Shown here one piece after another: positions 45,914 to 56,635 of a stretch of 64,000 bases of DNA (position 1 is its first letter; every line of letters begins with the position of its first letter). Under the pieces are notes generated by a model. That model was not told where the DNA came from. It searched no databases and was given only the letters and a program-made list of their open reading frames with translations. The translations under genes and the position numbers were made by a program. Origin of the DNA: Pyrenophora tritici-repentis (Eukaryota > Ascomycota > Dothideomycetes > Pleosporales > Pleosporaceae); contig NC_089390.1 of the NCBI RefSeq assembly GCF_003171515.1, forward strand, positions 868,001 through 932,000, read 5' to 3'.

Positions 45914-46144
45914 TTTGGATTTGTCAACGGAGCAGATCAAGTAAAGAAGAAATTTAGCTGAATGGAGATAGTGATGAGAAGTTGGTCGCTTGATCGGTCG
46001 CCGTATTGGTATTCTGATTCATGTACACATATCATTCTTCCAACGGCGACTCGCGATCTTGGAAAAACGCCTCTTTAACGACGCGCCTCAACTTGCAATT
46101 TCCGTTTCGCGCTTTTGACTGTTTTCAACTTGGCCGCCTTGTCA

Positions 46145-46633
46145 TCACCACAAGGGGTCATTCCGCCCCCAGTATAACAGACTACCACCAATCGCCAGAC
46201 TGTTGAAGATACCAACATAGTGACCTGCAATCTTTTCCTGCGCCCCATAGGCCCTAACAATAACTGTGTCCGCCACTGTCGCGACCAGACCCGCCATGAC
46301 TGCGACCCCCAAACTCCGTCTATCTCTCAAAACCAGTCCAAAGATCGCTAACAGAATTCCGTTCTGAACGTTACGCGCCGCTATCGCTACGACAAGGGCT
46401 TTCTTCGTTTCCTGGTCCTCTTCGCAGGTGCTTTCTGCAGGCGCACGCTTGGCAGAAGGTGAAGAGGTGCTGGAGTCGCCTGTAATGGGAAGTCCGTAGC
46501 CGTCGGCGAAGAAGGTAGGATTACGTAGGCCCATGATTCCGAATGGGACGATTTCCAAAGTTGCAATGAAGAGAGCGAGGCATTCTGCTGGGGGTGGAAG
46601 GTGGTGAAAGAGGTTGCGCGTTTGAGTTGTCAT
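46145..46633 (-). CDS. DUF4267 membrane protein
   Basis: 162 aa, single exon. Four hydrophobic segments (about residues 17-37, 80-102, 106-128 and 136-156) with GIMGLRNPTFFADGYGLPI near the first and AARNVQNGILLAIF in the second match DUF4267, a fungal four-helix membrane family without known function. A short Ser/Thr/Glu-rich loop separates helices 1 and 2. It lies between the archaemetzincin pseudogene and a 1.2-kb intergenic region. Confidence 0.75.
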   Translation of the reverse strand: MTTQTRNLFHHLPPPAECLALFIATLEIVPFGIMGLRNPTFFADGYGLPITGDSSTSSPSAKRAPAESTCEEDQETKKALVVAIAARNVQNGILLAIFGLVLRDRRSLGVAVMAGLVATVADTVIVRAYGAQEKIAGHYVGIFNSLAIGGSLLYWGRNDPLW

Positions 46634-47822
46634 TCTGCCGAGAGTTTAACCGTGTGAGAGTGACTACTTGTAAGGATGAAGAGAGCAGAATACTGAAATA
46701 TATACGGTAGAAATATACGTACGTACATTTGTTGTACGTTGAGTAGACTGGGCCGTCATTTGCTTCTATTGGCTGATGCAGCTCGGACTTCGGGTCGGGT
46801 GCGGGGATGCAGGGCCGACAGGTCACCGTTGACAGCATGTCTGTAGCATTAATATCATTCTTCACGCGCCAAAGAAAGAAAGAAAATATGTATAAGTTGT
46901 TAGGTGTAATCTTGCGGCACAATCATCTCCTGGAATAGACGAAATTCGATGACTGTGTTACGACTGTCGACCGTTGCACCTCGAACCGACTCCGGCGAGC
47001 AAAGACGAAAGGACCATGTCGACGGAACATATTCGATTATCTAGGAGGTAGAAGTATCTTGAAATGGCGGTATGGTGTGGGAAGTCTGTGATAGCATGAT
47101 GTGAATGTGGGTACGGGTGTTCTTGTAAAGTCCCCGTTATAATGTATAATCACCACGTGATGGATAGACTTTACCAGTACATGTAAGATCCAACTCTATT
47201 TGCGAAAGTTTGGGAGATTTCTGTTTGTTAACACGCGGGTGAGTACCAGGGTTACTGCTTCCGGATCGCAGACTTATCTACTAATAGACAAACCTGCCAC
47301 TTCAAAAGCTGAGCAAATGATAGGTTTATTACACAAGCGTATACGTGAGAAACTACAGCATCTGCAAAGTACCCATGAGATATCGCCAAGCACTCTGAAT
47401 GGGATTGCGAGCAGCAGAGAGCGCAGTGAACCAGGGCGAGAGGTTCGCCACCCTTGGATCGCACTTGCCGTTTACATAACACTGACCAGCCGCCCCGCTT
47501 GTCCACCTTCACCTGCTCTGTCGAGCCAAAGTAGTTAGGCTAGAGGCTCCCCACAATCAGTACTCAAGAGGCTCCAGAATTTTGACGCCTTCACTCACCA
47601 ATACTTAAGCTCACCACCCCCGCCTTTCTTCCTGCTCCCCACACATCTCCGTAACTTAGCACGCCCTACTCAGCACGCCCTTGACTAAGCGCAAACTTCT
47701 CGGTCAACATTGACTTGGGAAGGCAAGCGCGCCCTTACCCTGTCCGCGCCCTAACCAAACAACTGCGACACGTTTACGTCAAATCCAGACAACCGGCGAC
47801 CAGCTTTGCAACGATTTGCGCC
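46634..47822. promoter_or_regulatory. Divergent upstream region
   Basis: 1189 bp between the divergent DUF4267 gene and the coiled-coil protein gene. The stretch 47540-47700 is C-rich as in many leaders. No supported gene. Confidence 0.45.
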
Positions 47823-49685
47823 ATGTCTAGCGGTGTTAATTTCTGGGCTGCAGGCAACAACCGAGTAAAGTCTGCCTCATCGCCTACTCCAGCCATTGTT
47901 GAGGCTCCACAGAAGCTGAAGTCGGACACTATGTCTCAGCAGAAAAAGGGTCTTGTCCTGAGATCGATGAAGAACGGCACTGCAAATGGCGACACCAATG
48001 GACCCAGCACGCCCGCTTCCACGCCCAACGGGAGGAAGACTGACTGGGCGGACGAAGAGGAGGATAGCGAGTTCCTAGCTCAATTCACCAAAGATCCGCG
48101 CATCACTACCCTCGAGACCACCATCGTCCTGAAGGATGAGCGCGTCAAAGAGCTTGAAGCAACGGTAGTCACCAAGAATCTTCGCGTTGCAGAGCTAGAA
48201 GCTGCAGTCCAGGATCGGGACCACCGAATCTGCAATCTCGAGGCTGATTCCGACGACAAGGAAGTCCGCATTGGAAAGCTTGAAGAAGCAAATCACGAAC
48301 AGTTCCTCCAGGTGCAAGAGTTCCTTCGCGATGTCGCAAAGAAGGATGAGCGCATCACTGTGCTTGAGCACGAGCTGAGCCAGAAGGCAGCCATCATCCT
48401 CGACCTTGAGTCAAAATCCAACTCGGATTCTCAGGCGTCTACCAACTGTAAAGAGGTGGCCATCGTCGAGAAGGCAAAGACTGATAATTCGATCGCGACT
48501 AAGACTCCCGAGACTGAGTCCGTCCAGGACCACAAGGAAGTTGAAGTTGAGAGAGCCATCTCAGACACATCGGTATCTGATAGCTTCGAGATTGTTGAGG
48601 CATATAAGCCTGAGGAAACCACCAAGGAATCCCCTGGGGGTGTCACAGAGAAAGTGGCATCTTCCATTGATACCTCGTCGGAAACCTCTCCAGCGAAGGC
48701 TAATTCTCCAACCCATTATGTCACAAAGGACACGCTCAAAGTTGTGCCACCCGCCCCGAAGCCAAAGACGTTGACCTTTCCGATCGACTTTTCCAAGTAC
48801 GCAAAGAAGCCCGCTGCGCCACCTGCTACGGCTCAACCACAGTCTCCGCCACCCATGGATAGTAGGAATGGGCACACTACGCCTTGGGGCCGGTCCGCGA
48901 AGCAGGCGCGCGTCAAGACTGATGCAAAACCAACCTTCAATCCATCGGCTGATATCCGTCAAATGTCGTTGATGGAGCGTGCTAAATACGCAAATGGTCC
49001 AGAGGTCGCTGTGAAGCTTGGGGGCATCGAGGTGATGACGATTCCCAAGTATCTCCTCATGCAGTGCTCGGTCAAGGCCCTTGTCTACTTTGAGGCCAAT
49101 CCAGATGCCACCTCTTGGGATTTCCCCGCTGGATACATGGATGCTGACGCCGCGAAGGTGTGTCTCACCTGGATGGATGAGATGACCTTTCAGGGCCGTG
49201 TGTACAGTATTAATCTTAGTGCCATGCCCAACCACGACAAGAAGAACCTCCACATCTGCCGTGCCGCCCGTGTCATGGGCCTTAACAACACCTACGTGGG
49301 TCATTTCACCAAGCAGCTTTGCGATCGTATCCGCAACCACGAGGTTTCGTACGAATTCATGGATATGGTATGTGAGCTGGTCTATCCAGAGAACGACCCC
49401 ATCTTCGACTGTCTGGCCAACAACCTGGTCAACCAGGTAAAGGTTAGTGCGATCAAGGACATGACTAGTCTTGAGAAGTTGATGGCCAAGCACGCGACGC
49501 TGAAGGGCAAGATGAGCCACATCGAGCAGATGATGGCGAAGCGTATGCGCAAGGCCGGCGGTTCGCGTGAGGATAGTCAGTACGGTGGTAGCAAGGAGCG
49601 TCGCGGTGGTGGTGGGAACAGGGGTGGACATGGTGGCAGTGGTGCGCCCTCCAAGGCCTTGAGCCTGTTCTCCAGGTCTCGCTAG
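47823..49685 (+). CDS. Coiled-coil protein with 14-residue repeats and BTB-like C-terminus
   Basis: 620 aa, single exon from ATG 47823 (MSSGVNFW); codons further upstream start with TTG and are not required. Residues 93-204 form eight tandem 14-residue units with the pattern R-(I/V)-x-x-L-E, for example RITTLE, RVKELE, RVAELE, RICNLE and RIGKLE, predicting a long coiled coil. An acidic/Ser-rich linker and a Pro-rich stretch follow. From about 430, VAVKLGGIEVMTIPKYLLMQCS...YFEANP...DADAAKVCLTWM looks like a degenerate BTB/POZ-type fold. The tail is RGGGGNRGGHGG, suggesting RNA binding. I do not recognise a named family; the BTB comparison is inference. Confidence 0.75.
   Translation: MSSGVNFWAAGNNRVKSASSPTPAIVEAPQKLKSDTMSQQKKGLVLRSMKNGTANGDTNGPSTPASTPNGRKTDWADEEEDSEFLAQFTKDPRITTLETTIVLKDERVKELEATVVTKNLRVAELEAAVQDRDHRICNLEADSDDKEVRIGKLEEANHEQFLQVQEFLRDVAKKDERITVLEHELSQKAAIILDLESKSNSDSQASTNCKEVAIVEKAKTDNSIATKTPETESVQDHKEVEVERAISDTSVSDSFEIVEAYKPEETTKESPGGVTEKVASSIDTSSETSPAKANSPTHYVTKDTLKVVPPAPKPKTLTFPIDFSKYAKKPAAPPATAQPQSPPPMDSRNGHTTPWGRSAKQARVKTDAKPTFNPSADIRQMSLMERAKYANGPEVAVKLGGIEVMTIPKYLLMQCSVKALVYFEANPDATSWDFPAGYMDADAAKVCLTWMDEMTFQGRVYSINLSAMPNHDKKNLHICRAARVMGLNNTYVGHFTKQLCDRIRNHEVSYEFMDMVCELVYPENDPIFDCLANNLVNQVKVSAIKDMTSLEKLMAKHATLKGKMSHIEQMMAKRMRKAGGSREDSQYGGSKERRGGGGNRGGHGGSGAPSKALSLFSRSR
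48099..48434 (+). repeat. Tandem 14-residue (42-bp) coding repeats
   Basis: Eight diverged units inside the coiled-coil protein, each two heptads long with Arg at position 1 and Leu-Glu at 5-6. Confidence 0.7.
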
Positions 49686-50109
49686 GTCTTGGTAAGATGT
49701 TGGGGTGTGAAGTAGATGGGCGCATGGCCTAGCAAGTGTTTTGGAGCTTACAGACGACGCGAGCCATGGGCCAAGGAGTATCGCGACGGATTCGGAATAT
49801 CTTGCAGACGTGGGCGATTTGTGTTTGTTTTTGTGACCACACCTTACGGCGGGGATGATATAGAGCATGGCGATTCTCTTTGTGCTTCATATGGCGGTAT
49901 AGTAAAGTTTAGTATCGGGACGTGTCTCTAGCCATCCATGGAAAGACATGCATAGGAGTATAATGGGAGAATTTTCATCATATACATCAAACACGTGTCG
50001 CTTCATGTGACTTTTTGTGTGACATTATTTCATATTCTGATCTACTGTCTCTTGCCGAGCAAGCTTTGGGTGTTCGAGTCTAGTCATCATGTCATATCAT
50101 TTCGCTCTC
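49686..50109. other. Convergent 3' intergenic region
   Basis: 424 bp between convergent gene ends; nothing else seen. Confidence 0.45.
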
Positions 50110-51863
50110 TTAGCAGCGGCACTCAACCCCCTTGCGACTAACACACAGATACTTGACTCCCTTGTACGGCGTCACACCACTGCCCAATCCTTTGCTCCTC
50201 TTCTGGTCGACATTGAGGCTTTCTACGCGAATGCCACTCGGTAACCAGCCCTTGACCGAGAAACTGAGGGTTGCGCAACTGGGCATGAGGACTTTGTTCG
50301 CCTGCTTTATCTTTGCGTCTGCATCGGCGGACTTTAGAAGCATGGACGAAGCAGCAGGTGCGGAGGAGACGAGAGTTGATGCATCGTCATCGTTGTAGTC
50401 GTATGTAGATGTAGAGAAGGAGACAGGACCGCCTACGTCAAGCGCGTCTTCAGAAGACGGGTCGTCTTGCCCTATTACTGTGCCGCGGAGTGTAGCTGTA
50501 GCGCCGATACCCCCACCGCGGTCTTGGGACATTAGACTACTTATCTCGCGACTGCTGATGCGCCATTCTATAGCTCGGTCGCCAGGCGCGTATCCTGCGT
50601 CGCCCGTACCGCGTGCGACGCGCATGTCGATGATATTCTTGACGGTAGAGGGGAGAGGGATGTGGATGAGCATTTCTTCGATTACGGGTGCGGCGGTTGT
50701 ACCTGTCTGCGAGGATGTGCGTCCAAGGCCGCTTCGTCCGGCGCTAGGTTGGGATGATGCGTGGGATTTGCCGGTGAAGCGAGGGTTAAGTTGGAGTTTG
50801 ACTTCGAAGTCGGAGCCGCTTGAGCCGAGCGATGGGTGGACGGATACGGTAGCGGGTATGTTGAGTTGTGGACTTGCATTCTTCGCTTTTTTGTCTGTCG
50901 AGAAGGCGTCCAGAGCAGCAGAACCCAGGAGATCAACTTCATATCCCGCCAGGACGAAGCGGCCATCCGGCGGTACAAAGGATAGCTCGCCTGGCCGGGC
51001 TTTCCACTGATTGAGTCTGACACAGGGGTGGAAGACAGGGAGCGAGACGGCGTTTTGTATCCCACCCGAGCAACCCAGTTGTAAGAGTAGGTCTGGGATC
51101 CCAGAGACCTTTGCCGTAAAGGCGATGGTACCGTTTGCCATTGCGGCTAGAGGGCGACCAGAAGGTGATAGGGTGACTTGGAGCGTCTCGACGATATCAA
51201 CGTACATCTCGTTGCTGGTATGCCTGACATTCGCTCTCCTCCATGGCACTGGCGAGCTTGTTTGGCTTGAAGTTTGTGATGGACCTAACCTGGGGCTCGG
51301 CCTTCCCCCCAAGCCAAAGCCAGCGGAAGACGGAGCCAGCGAACTGGGCGTCGAAGACGGCAATCCCACACCTCCTAGCAGGCTCTTGAGTAGATTCGGC
51401 GCTTCAACCACATCTCTCAATGCGTTTGGCTCTGTGTTCGCGATGATGCCTCCATCAACCATCTCACTGAGTAGCTGTGCAACAACATCATAGTTTCCCT
51501 CAATCTTACTCGCTATCAGAGGTGATCCTAGAAAGTCCTCGAGTACGTCGGTAAGGCGGTGGAGGAAAGAGAGGACGGCGAGTGGGTCGGTGTCTGCTGA
51601 GGCTGGACAGAGGAAGAGCAGTTGATCTTGTATTATGCTGTATAACAAGGTTGGCGGATTGGTGTTGGGCAGGTAGATCAACGGGGGGCGTGGGGCAGGA
51701 TGTGCGAGGTAGAGCGGAAGGAGGACGGATGACGAGGGTGGGCGGTTGAGATATGTGTGTTCGAGGAGAGGTGTGCTGGTGTTGTTAGCATGGCTTGCAG
51801 CTCCATGACAGATGTATCCTACTTGTGCTCATCAAACATGTACAAAGCCTCGATTGCGCTCAT
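50110..51863 (-). CDS. APM3: AP-3 complex subunit mu
   Basis: Medium subunit of the AP-3 adaptor, used in Golgi-to-vacuole transport. Exon 1 51863..51823 (MSAIEALYMFDEHN across the splice), intron 51822..51776 (47 bp, GTAGGA donor, TGCTAAC branch), exon 2 51775..50110; 568 aa. The N-terminal longin-like region (about 1-150) includes EHTYLNRPPSSSVLLPLYL and FLHRLTDVLEDFLG. A Ser/Pro linker is followed by the mu homology domain starting EMYVDIVETLQVTLSPSG, with VSGIPDLLLQL and the C-terminal YKGVKYLCVSRKGVECRC. The mu domain has Ser/Gly-rich inserts. Only 172 bp separate it from the divergent DMAC1-like gene, so the promoter is shared. Confidence 0.92.
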
Positions 51864-52035
51864 GGTGAGAAGTTGCAGCTGCTACCACCAAGCATGCGCG
51901 CGCTGGGAGACGTGAGGTTCGCGTTGTGGGGCCCTTTTTGGCGGGGAGCTTGCGCGACTAACATTTCCCTGCATAGCAAAAGCCCCGGTCGTGAATTATT
52001 GAAACGCTATATCTGAATGCCGTCTTTTCACCAAC
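51864..52035. promoter_or_regulatory. Very short bidirectional promoter APM3 / DMAC1-like
   Basis: 172 bp between divergent start codons; both promoters must lie within it or overlap the neighbouring genes. Confidence 0.5.
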
Positions 52036-52373
52036 ATGGTACAACGAGATTCTGAATCGCCACCACTTCAGGCTGCAGTCAAACTGGACAAGGCCGAGTT
52101 TGAAGACTGCACGCCCTGTCGCATAGTCGGTATTTCCCCTCATCCAAGCGCATCGCCTCATCTTCTCCTATACATGCTAACCTGACGATAGGTAGCGCAA
52201 CCTTTGTCGGCCTCGGTGTCTTCACCTATGTCTCAGGACACTCGCAGATCCGCGCAAACGAAGCCGCGATACGAGCTAGCAAGAGCATCTTCGGAATGAG
52301 GAGTAGAGGGGCCGCCATAACGGGCACCAGCGCTGTCATGGTTGGGTTGGGCATATACCGCTGCTTCTCCTGA
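52036..52373 (+). CDS. DMAC1-like (DUF4536) small mitochondrial membrane protein
   Basis: 91 aa. Exon 1 52036..52129, intron 52130..52191 (62 bp, CTAACCTGAC branch), exon 2 52192..52373. The protein has CTPCRIVGSATFVGLGVFTYV, a CxxC before a first membrane helix, and a second helix GTSAVMVGLGIYRCF. This matches the distal membrane-arm assembly component 1-like domain, linked to respiratory complex I assembly. An upstream out-of-frame ATG at 52017 may modulate translation. Confidence 0.75.
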
Positions 52374-52771
52374 ACAAGGGAAGGAATCAACTGTGGTTAG
52401 CATGTCAACGAGGTAGCACATGGTCACATCACACGAGCATGTCCGTCGGGTCGAAAAAGTATATGGTAGAATTGTCGGCTAAAGCCATGAAAGTATATCC
52501 TCTAGTCTCCTTTGCTCGCTCCTATAAACTCCTCCAAGCTGGTACATGGTATCTTGGTAAACCTCGAAGAACGAATCGAGGTATATTCCCCTTGAAAAGC
52601 CAAGAACACCATATTGATGCGTCTATTAAGTTTGCTCCTCCCAATGCATAGAAAATGATCCACTAGCCCTCTGCGCCTCCTGGGTATGATGCAAGTCGTG
52701 ATTCGTCGAATTAGAGTTTGTCGCCATGGTTCATGCAATTGGACATGTACAAGCTCCGTTAGTGAGTCGGC
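52374..52771. other. Convergent 3' intergenic region
   Basis: 398 bp; no supported gene. Confidence 0.45.
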
Positions 52772-53530
52772 TTAAGATGTGCGCCCACGCTTGGGTCCAC
52801 CAGATGACCCGTCTCGTCGGTCGTTGGAGCCGTCGACATTGAAAAAGTCATTCATGAGCCGTCGCTTTTGCCCTGCGCCATTGCCGAGTTGAAACAGGTT
52901 CTGAGCGGCGGATCGTTGTAGGTTTCGGGGCGTCGCGCGGTTCGAAGGGCGACGGGGCGTAGGGAAGGCACGGCGAGCGGCGGCAGATACATCCGTTGAA
53001 GCATTGTCGTTTGTTGATACAGAGGGAAAATCCTGTGGCGCAGAGAACTGGAAAATGTGGTGTAGGGGCGACATGTCGGCTTCTGTCGTCGTGGCTTCCA
53101 TTTCAACTGGTGAAGGCAGCGACTCGGATCGCTGTGATGTTTCCGCCACAGACTCGAGCGTGTGTACATCGTCCATGCCAAGGTTTCGCTCCATGATGGG
53201 GGAGGAGCTTCGGGCGCGCTTGTCGTCCACGTACTCGTCGTCGCTATCGCTGCTCGATTGTTTAGGGAGAGCACCGTCCAGCCGCTCTGTTGCCCACTGG
53301 CGTATCCTCCACCCCTCGCCGTCACCCACACCCAAATTCTCCCTGTCCAGGAAGCTCAAAAGCTCGTCGAGAGCTTCTTGGTATCCATCGGCCCGGGCTT
53401 TGTCGAGGTCCGCCAGGGCCGACTTGTATAGATTGGTGACGTTCAGAGCCGCAGTCCGGAACGACTGATGCACATCAGGCTGTCGCCTCGCTTTGGGAAG
53501 CGACTTGTTAAGGCTGCGCATCGAGTCCAT
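52772..53530 (-). CDS. Conserved fungal protein, possibly HAPSTR1-like (DUF4588)
   Basis: 252 aa, single exon from ATG 53530; the frame upstream begins with GTG. The N-terminal half is a conserved-looking helical region (FRTAALNVTNLYKSALADLDKARADGYQEALDELLSFLD, then GEGWRIRQWATERLDG) followed by a Ser/Asp-rich acidic patch, a Pro/Arg-rich segment and a basic tail GGPKRGRTS that could be a nuclear signal. It recalls fungal members of the HAPSTR1/TAPR1-like family, but I am not sure. No catalytic motif is visible. Confidence 0.65.
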   Translation of the reverse strand: MDSMRSLNKSLPKARRQPDVHQSFRTAALNVTNLYKSALADLDKARADGYQEALDELLSFLDRENLGVGDGEGWRIRQWATERLDGALPKQSSSDSDDEYVDDKRARSSSPIMERNLGMDDVHTLESVAETSQRSESLPSPVEMEATTTEADMSPLHHIFQFSAPQDFPSVSTNDNASTDVSAAARRAFPTPRRPSNRATPRNLQRSAAQNLFQLGNGAGQKRRLMNDFFNVDGSNDRRDGSSGGPKRGRTS

Positions 53531-53925
53531 AGTTGGGTGCACAGCTGGTAGAGGTGCTAGCGTCGTGCAGTCCTTGTTGGGCGTCGGTGGGCCGAAGAAG
53601 GCGTTCCGTGGTCGCCGGTGATAAACGATGGTAGTTGGACTGTGTCCCGCGGAAATGAGGTGATAAATTCGATGAAATAGGGGACAGGCCTGTCACTCAA
53701 ACGTAATGTGGCTATGACCGTTGAGGTGTGCTTTCAACTTCCGTGGTTGACGTTACTCTCTTCCGCGGGGTCGGCGCTGTCACGTTTCTTCAGGCACAAG
53801 GCGTAGCGCCAGCTGTTGGCTCGTGCGGCCAACCCTGGGGCGACCTTCACCCAATGCAATCACCGCCCACCCTCATCACTGCCCTCGTTTACTGACGATT
53901 CACTGCATTACCGCTCGTCTTCCTG
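53531..53925. promoter_or_regulatory. Divergent upstream region
   Basis: 395 bp between divergent starts. No supported gene. Confidence 0.45.
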
Positions 53926-55209
53926 ATGTCTTCTCCCATAGAACGCCTCCCTGTTGAGATTTTTGAGCTTATCGCGACAAATCTTCGTTTGCCGTCGTAC
54001 AGGGCCCTGCGTCTTTCGTCCCGACGGTTGCAATTGCTCGTGCATGCCGCTTTTGCCAAAGACGCTTTCTCCGAGCTGCACACTACCCTCGGCTCGTGGT
54101 CGATTGATCATCTCATCAAGATTGCAAGCCATCAGCATCTCCGCAATGCCGTCAAAGCCATTCACGTTCGGCTCCTCACTCATCTTGACTACGAGACCTT
54201 AACTTCCATCACCCGCCTGGGCATCTTCCCGCCACCGAAGCGCTTTCGTAGAGTGTCCGGGGTAAGAGATGAACACATCACCAATGAATCTGTCACGTAC
54301 GACTATATAACCGGAAGCGAGTACCCACAGCGATTGTATCACGGCCTTGTTCAGGCTTTACGGGGATTCCCTAACCTGAAGGTTATTCGCATTCGTGCCA
54401 AGAGCTATGAACCGTTCCAGTGGCGAAATAACATGCCAGAAGGCGACCAGTTATTTCGCGCCAGGTGCTTTCAGACACTTCTCGATGCCATCATTGGCAG
54501 CGAGGTAAACCTAGAAGAATTTGCCATGACCAAGGCTGGGTCCAACGCCACTCCCCACAAAGGCGTGCATTTGTCATGTTCGGGATTCAAGATACCCCCG
54601 CAGAAACTACAAGCTTTACATCATCGTTTTTCGCATCTTCAGTCGCTCACCCTTTCAGTCGATACAAGTTACAACACCGATAAACGATTACCCGGATGGG
54701 AACACGCAATCACTGACTTTATCACTACCGCGCCCAAGTTACGGAATCTGACATTGAGTCTGGACCGCATTTTATGTTTGTCTCATTATGGTGTAGCCAT
54801 AGTTCGATCGCTGGCATCTTCGTGTCGATCACGAGAGCTTGAACAGTTTCGACTTCACAATGTTGCGCTGCATGGAGATGACCTGAATAAACTCATACGA
54901 GCACACGCTGCTTCACTGAAAAAGGTAGTCTTCTCTGATATCCAATTGCTGTGCGGTGATTGGTCTTCAGTTTGGGATGTGTTAAAGGAGTGCGAACGTC
55001 TCAAGTTCTTGCGACTGTTCGCGCTCAATGGAGAGAAGGCACCTGTAAGATTTACTAGGCGATATACAGAACGCCCAAATATCACGCTGGATGAGAAGAA
55101 GAGCGATCGGTCAATGTCTGATATGCTGGACGACCTCATCGTCAGCTGCGATGCGCAGACCGAGCCCACAACGCACAACATTAATGTCCATCATGAGGAT
55201 GGACCATAG
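53926..55209 (+). CDS. F-box protein
   Basis: 427 aa, single exon. The N-terminus IERLPVEIFELIATNLRLPSYRALRLSSRRL is a recognisable F-box, so it probably links substrates to an SCF ligase through Skp1. The remainder has irregular leucine-rich segments (LRNLTLSLDRIL, LEQFRLHNVAL, KKVVFSDIQLL, LKFLRLFAL) like other fungal F-box proteins with degenerate LRRs. The target is unknown. It is unrelated in repeat type to the Grr1-like gene at 14287..16176. Confidence 0.75.
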   Translation: MSSPIERLPVEIFELIATNLRLPSYRALRLSSRRLQLLVHAAFAKDAFSELHTTLGSWSIDHLIKIASHQHLRNAVKAIHVRLLTHLDYETLTSITRLGIFPPPKRFRRVSGVRDEHITNESVTYDYITGSEYPQRLYHGLVQALRGFPNLKVIRIRAKSYEPFQWRNNMPEGDQLFRARCFQTLLDAIIGSEVNLEEFAMTKAGSNATPHKGVHLSCSGFKIPPQKLQALHHRFSHLQSLTLSVDTSYNTDKRLPGWEHAITDFITTAPKLRNLTLSLDRILCLSHYGVAIVRSLASSCRSRELEQFRLHNVALHGDDLNKLIRAHAASLKKVVFSDIQLLCGDWSSVWDVLKECERLKFLRLFALNGEKAPVRFTRRYTERPNITLDEKKSDRSMSDMLDDLIVSCDAQTEPTTHNINVHHEDGP

Positions 55210-55615
55210 GCAGCAATTTCACGAATAAACTCTTCTCACACGAGCCGAAATCATGAGCCCCAGCTTTACGTATGCCTCTCTTGTGATTGAATACCAATGT
55301 GTGGCTTCGCGTTGCCACGTGCGCCGTGTTCCATGGTACGCGGTGAATATCAGGTTGACCCATGGTTGTGCGTGCGGAAAATGTTGCTACCACGTGTTGT
55401 TAATGTGTGTGCTCTTAGGGTGATACTGCGCTGTAAAGGCTGCTGCCTTGCATCAGTTGTGCATGTATACTTCCAAGCTTCCGCTTTAGGCACGATCACC
55501 TCTTCCAAGGCTATTCTTGAATCAACACTGGTTTCTCCATCGACCGACCTTGAGTAGCGCTAATAGCGAGAACACTTCATTCGATTCTGTCAGCGCCGAT
55601 CACGCCAATCACAGC
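55210..55615. other. Intergenic
   Basis: 406 bp; the frame of the next gene is open from 55517 but without ATG until 55616. Confidence 0.45.
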
Positions 55616-56635
55616 ATGGCACCAGCAGCCCAACTATCCAAGGCCGATCTCAAACTCTTTCTACAGCAACTACAAACAAGCTCCACCGACGTAGCGCAAT
55701 GGAATTCAATGATGCGCATATCGCTCGTCCGTGGAGGACTCATCGACCTCACCATTTACGGCCGCCGTATAGCATCAACTCCCCGCTTCGCCTTGATGGC
55801 TGTCTTCCCAACCCTTCTCGCATTTTTGACGGAGCACCTCCGTGCACCCGCCGTAAACTTCAAATTCGATGTACCCAAGGCGCACAAGCGGGGAGAAGCA
55901 TTCCAATCGCAGCTCACTTCAGCAAAGGAGAAGATGTCCGATGTGCAAATCAAGATCCACGAAGCAGCGCTCATTGAGATTGCACAGTGGCTCACCGCAC
56001 TGTGCACCCCGCACTCAAATACTCTAACAGGTGCTTCACTGGCTATCGAGACGTGTATCCGCTTCATCTGTGCGAACATACTCGGCTCTCCAGAGTACGT
56101 GCAGCACTTGACCAACAAATTCGTGGAGCAGTCTGCCAGGTCTGCACTCACTGCGACTGGAATGACTGAGCTCGTCAAGTCCTGTCGCGGTGAGGAAGAC
56201 GCCTTACTGGTCGGCCTAGCCTCTGAGCTGATTCAGAAGAAGCTCGACAACCAAATCAATCCGAACGACCTACGCGGATTTATGGCAGCGGATGGGAATC
56301 AACTCCTCAAACTGAAAGTCGAGAGCTTGGAAAAAGATATGGAGCTTGGACATTTCGAGACTATACAAAAGAGTGGCAAGACCGACAACACCATTTTGGG
56401 ATTTGAGGATGATAGTAAGGCGGCAAACAACCGCGTCCGCAGCAAGAAAAGCAAGTCTAGGGTTTACGAGGTTACAGGTGGTATTGAGGTGGATGGTGAT
56501 GATCAGGTCGTCGAGATTGATGTAGATGGTTGGGAGATGTTCCCCAGTGGCAATGAGAGCAGTTCGTCGGCAAAGAAGCAGAAGATCAATCACAAGCGTG
56601 CCGCTAGCGATTATAACGTTGCTGAGTTGGTCTAG
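55616..56635 (+). CDS. Uncharacterised protein, helical
   Basis: 339 aa, single exon from ATG 55616 (MAPAAQLSKADLKLFL). I do not recognise the family. The N-terminal 230 residues look alpha-helical and ordered (LVRGGLIDLTIYGRRI, LIEIAQWLTALCTPHSN, IRFICANILGSPEYV). The C-terminal third is charged, with RSKKSKSRVYEVTGG, an acidic stretch ending in DVDGWEMFP and the basic SAKKQKINHKRAASD. No signal peptide or membrane segment. Codon use and composition look like those of the neighbours, so it is likely a real gene. Confidence 0.65.
   Translation: MAPAAQLSKADLKLFLQQLQTSSTDVAQWNSMMRISLVRGGLIDLTIYGRRIASTPRFALMAVFPTLLAFLTEHLRAPAVNFKFDVPKAHKRGEAFQSQLTSAKEKMSDVQIKIHEAALIEIAQWLTALCTPHSNTLTGASLAIETCIRFICANILGSPEYVQHLTNKFVEQSARSALTATGMTELVKSCRGEEDALLVGLASELIQKKLDNQINPNDLRGFMAADGNQLLKLKVESLEKDMELGHFETIQKSGKTDNTILGFEDDSKAANNRVRSKKSKSRVYEVTGGIEVDGDDQVVEIDVDGWEMFPSGNESSSSAKKQKINHKRAASDYNVAELV

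Noticed and set aside
46960..47010. tRNA-like B-box (GGTTCGAGG on minus strand)
   Set aside because: No matching A-box or acceptor stem at the right spacing.
48561..49868. 435-codon minus-strand frame
   Set aside because: Lies antisense to the coiled-coil/BTB-like gene; the plus frame has heptad repeats and coherent protein composition, the minus frame does not.
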